This document shows positions 5,121 through 5,964 of a stretch of DNA of 5,964 bases, in pieces (position 1 is the stretch's first letter; every line of letters starts with the position of its first letter). This DNA comes from an uncultured Rhodospirillales bacterium. Its GTDB lineage: Bacteria; Pseudomonadota; Alphaproteobacteria; Acetobacterales; Acetobacteraceae. The translations under genes were made by a program, and so were the position numbers. The notes under the pieces were generated by a model. It was given only the letters and a program-made list of their open reading frames with translations. It was not told the origin of the DNA and did not search any database. The stretch is taken from assembly GCA_903928045.1 (NCBI GenBank), contig CAIYPH010000009.1, positions 1 through 5,964 of the forward strand, written 5' to 3'.

Positions 5121-5964
5121 CTACCCCACCCGCCGCGCCTGCCAAGCCCCCTCGCCGAACTGCCGCAAATTCACCGCCCCCTGGTGATGATCGTTCTTGG
5201 TGCCGAACTCCACTGTCCCACCCATTGCCCCCTCGGCCACCTGCCCGGCGAAGCTGTAGCGGATGATGCTGCCCTCGTAGCGCGTATCGAAATCGAACCG
5301 CACCCCCTCCGGCGTCAGCCGCCCCGTCACCGGCCCGGAGAACGCCTCGCTGCTCTGCTCCCCCTCGATCGCCGCCCCGCTTTGCCCCAGCCGCAGCCGA
5401 TGCGTCCGCGCGCCATGCAGGAACGTCACCGTCACCTCCCACTCGCCGGCCACCCCCGCGGCGACCGGCGGCGGCGCCGGCTCGGCCGCGTTGGTCGACA
5501 GCGCCACCGCGATCGCGTTGCCCACCGCCTCGGCCTCGCCGGCCTGCAACCCGAACGGCTCGATCTCGATCGAATTCGCATTCGCCGACATGTCATCCAG
5601 CATGATCCGCGGCGTGCCCTCCAGCAGCTTCAGCCGCAGCGCGTCGCCGTCCAGCCCGCTGCGCGCGGCATCCCAGCTCACCCGCAGCCGCGGCACCCGC
5701 TCCACCCCCCTCGGCTCCACAATCTCGCCCTTGGCGACCGTGCCGAGCTTGGCCGAAATCGCCGCGATATCCGCCTCCCAGCGCCGCCGCTCCGCCGCCG
5801 CGTCGCGCGTCTTGAACCAATATTCCACTGCCGTCACCAACCCGACGATGTCCTCCTTCGACACCTTCATCGGCCGCCCCAGCGCCTGATGCGGCGAGGC
5901 ATTGCGCCATGCCGCCTTCACCAAATCCTTGCGCCCCAGCAACAGCCCCGAGGTCTGCGGCCCG
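5121..5964 (-). CDS. PLP-dependent SelA/DgaE-like enzyme with C-terminal beta domain (partial, N-terminus outside window)
   Basis: The reading frame stays open to the right edge, so the 280 visible residues are a C-terminal fragment. They begin Gly-Pro-Gln-Thr-Ser-Gly-Leu-Leu-Leu-Gly-Arg, the segment that in SelA-like fold-type I PLP enzymes follows directly after the PLP-binding Ser-Gly-Gly-Lys; that lysine should lie just outside the window. Arg-Pro-Met-Lys-Val-Ser-Lys-Glu (visible residues 30-37) continues the family pattern. Relatives include selenocysteine synthase SelA and D-glucosaminate-6-phosphate ammonia-lyase DgaE; with no selenium genes in view, a lyase or aminotransferase-like role is likelier. 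After a Pro/Ala linker (about 160-170) comes a beta-rich module of about 110 residues starting Gly-Glu-Trp-Glu-Val and ending near Trp-Gln-Ala-Arg-Arg, which SelA and DgaE themselves lack. Apparent internal starts (such as TTG at 5942) are not real. The stop TAG lies at 5121-5123, just before the repeat element. Confidence 0.85.
   Translation of the reverse strand, partial: GPQTSGLLLGRKDLVKAAWRNASPHQALGRPMKVSKEDIVGLVTAVEYWFKTRDAAAERRRWEADIAAISAKLGTVAKGEIVEPRGVERVPRLRVSWDAARSGLDGDALRLKLLEGTPRIMLDDMSANANSIEIEPFGLQAGEAEAVGNAIAVALSTNAAEPAPPPVAAGVAGEWEVTVTFLHGARTHRLRLGQSGAAIEGEQSSEAFSGPVTGRLTPEGVRFDFDTRYEGSIIRYSFAGQVAEGAMGGTVEFGTKNDHHQGAVNLRQFGEGAWQARRVG

Overview
This is a GC-rich window (roughly two thirds G+C, third codon positions almost all G or C) from a Gram-negative bacterium. 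The outer-membrane lipid A deacylase homologue, the codon usage and the T-rich/A-rich intergenic hairpins fit an alphaproteobacterium, most likely Acetobacteraceae/Rhodospirillales. That assignment is an inference from style, not from a marker gene. Gene density is very high: six recognisable protein genes plus a 24-codon gene tail fill nearly everything except one AT-rich intergenic element of about 185 bp.

Plus strand, left edge: the last codons of an unidentified gene overlap by ATGA the start of a classical short-chain dehydrogenase/reductase (SDR, 72-833). The SDR ends exactly where the convergent RidA-family gene ends: the two stop codons abut as the palindrome TGATCA, with no room for a terminator.

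Minus strand, read right to left: (1) the C-terminal 280 residues of a PLP-dependent SelA/DgaE-like enzyme with an added C-terminal beta-rich domain (5121-5964, cut by the window edge); (2) a 156-bp inverted-repeat element of two AT-rich hairpin arms around a GC-rich centre (4964-5119); (3) a Gfo/Idh/MocA oxidoreductase (3795-4934); (4) a TTC38/StaR-like TPR protein (2388-3740); (5) an LpxR-family outer-membrane barrel (1317-2318) whose conserved Glu-Asn-Asp motif reads Glu-Asn-Ala; (6) a RidA-family imine/enamine deaminase (834-1295). Genes 3 to 6 are separated by 54, 69 and 21 nt and could be one transcript.

Taken together, the PLP lyase-like enzyme, the Gfo/Idh dehydrogenase, RidA and the SDR suggest a small catabolic locus for an amino sugar, sugar acid or similar polyhydroxylated substrate. 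In that reading the PLP enzyme would release an enamine/imine that RidA hydrolyses, and the two dehydrogenases would handle oxidation and reduction. The substrate cannot be read from the sequence. The LpxR-like barrel and the TPR protein are unexpected passengers. I found no RNA genes, CRISPR, IS transposases or phage genes. The points most worth checking are the inverted-repeat element, the motif substitution in the LpxR homologue and the domain fusion on the PLP enzyme.
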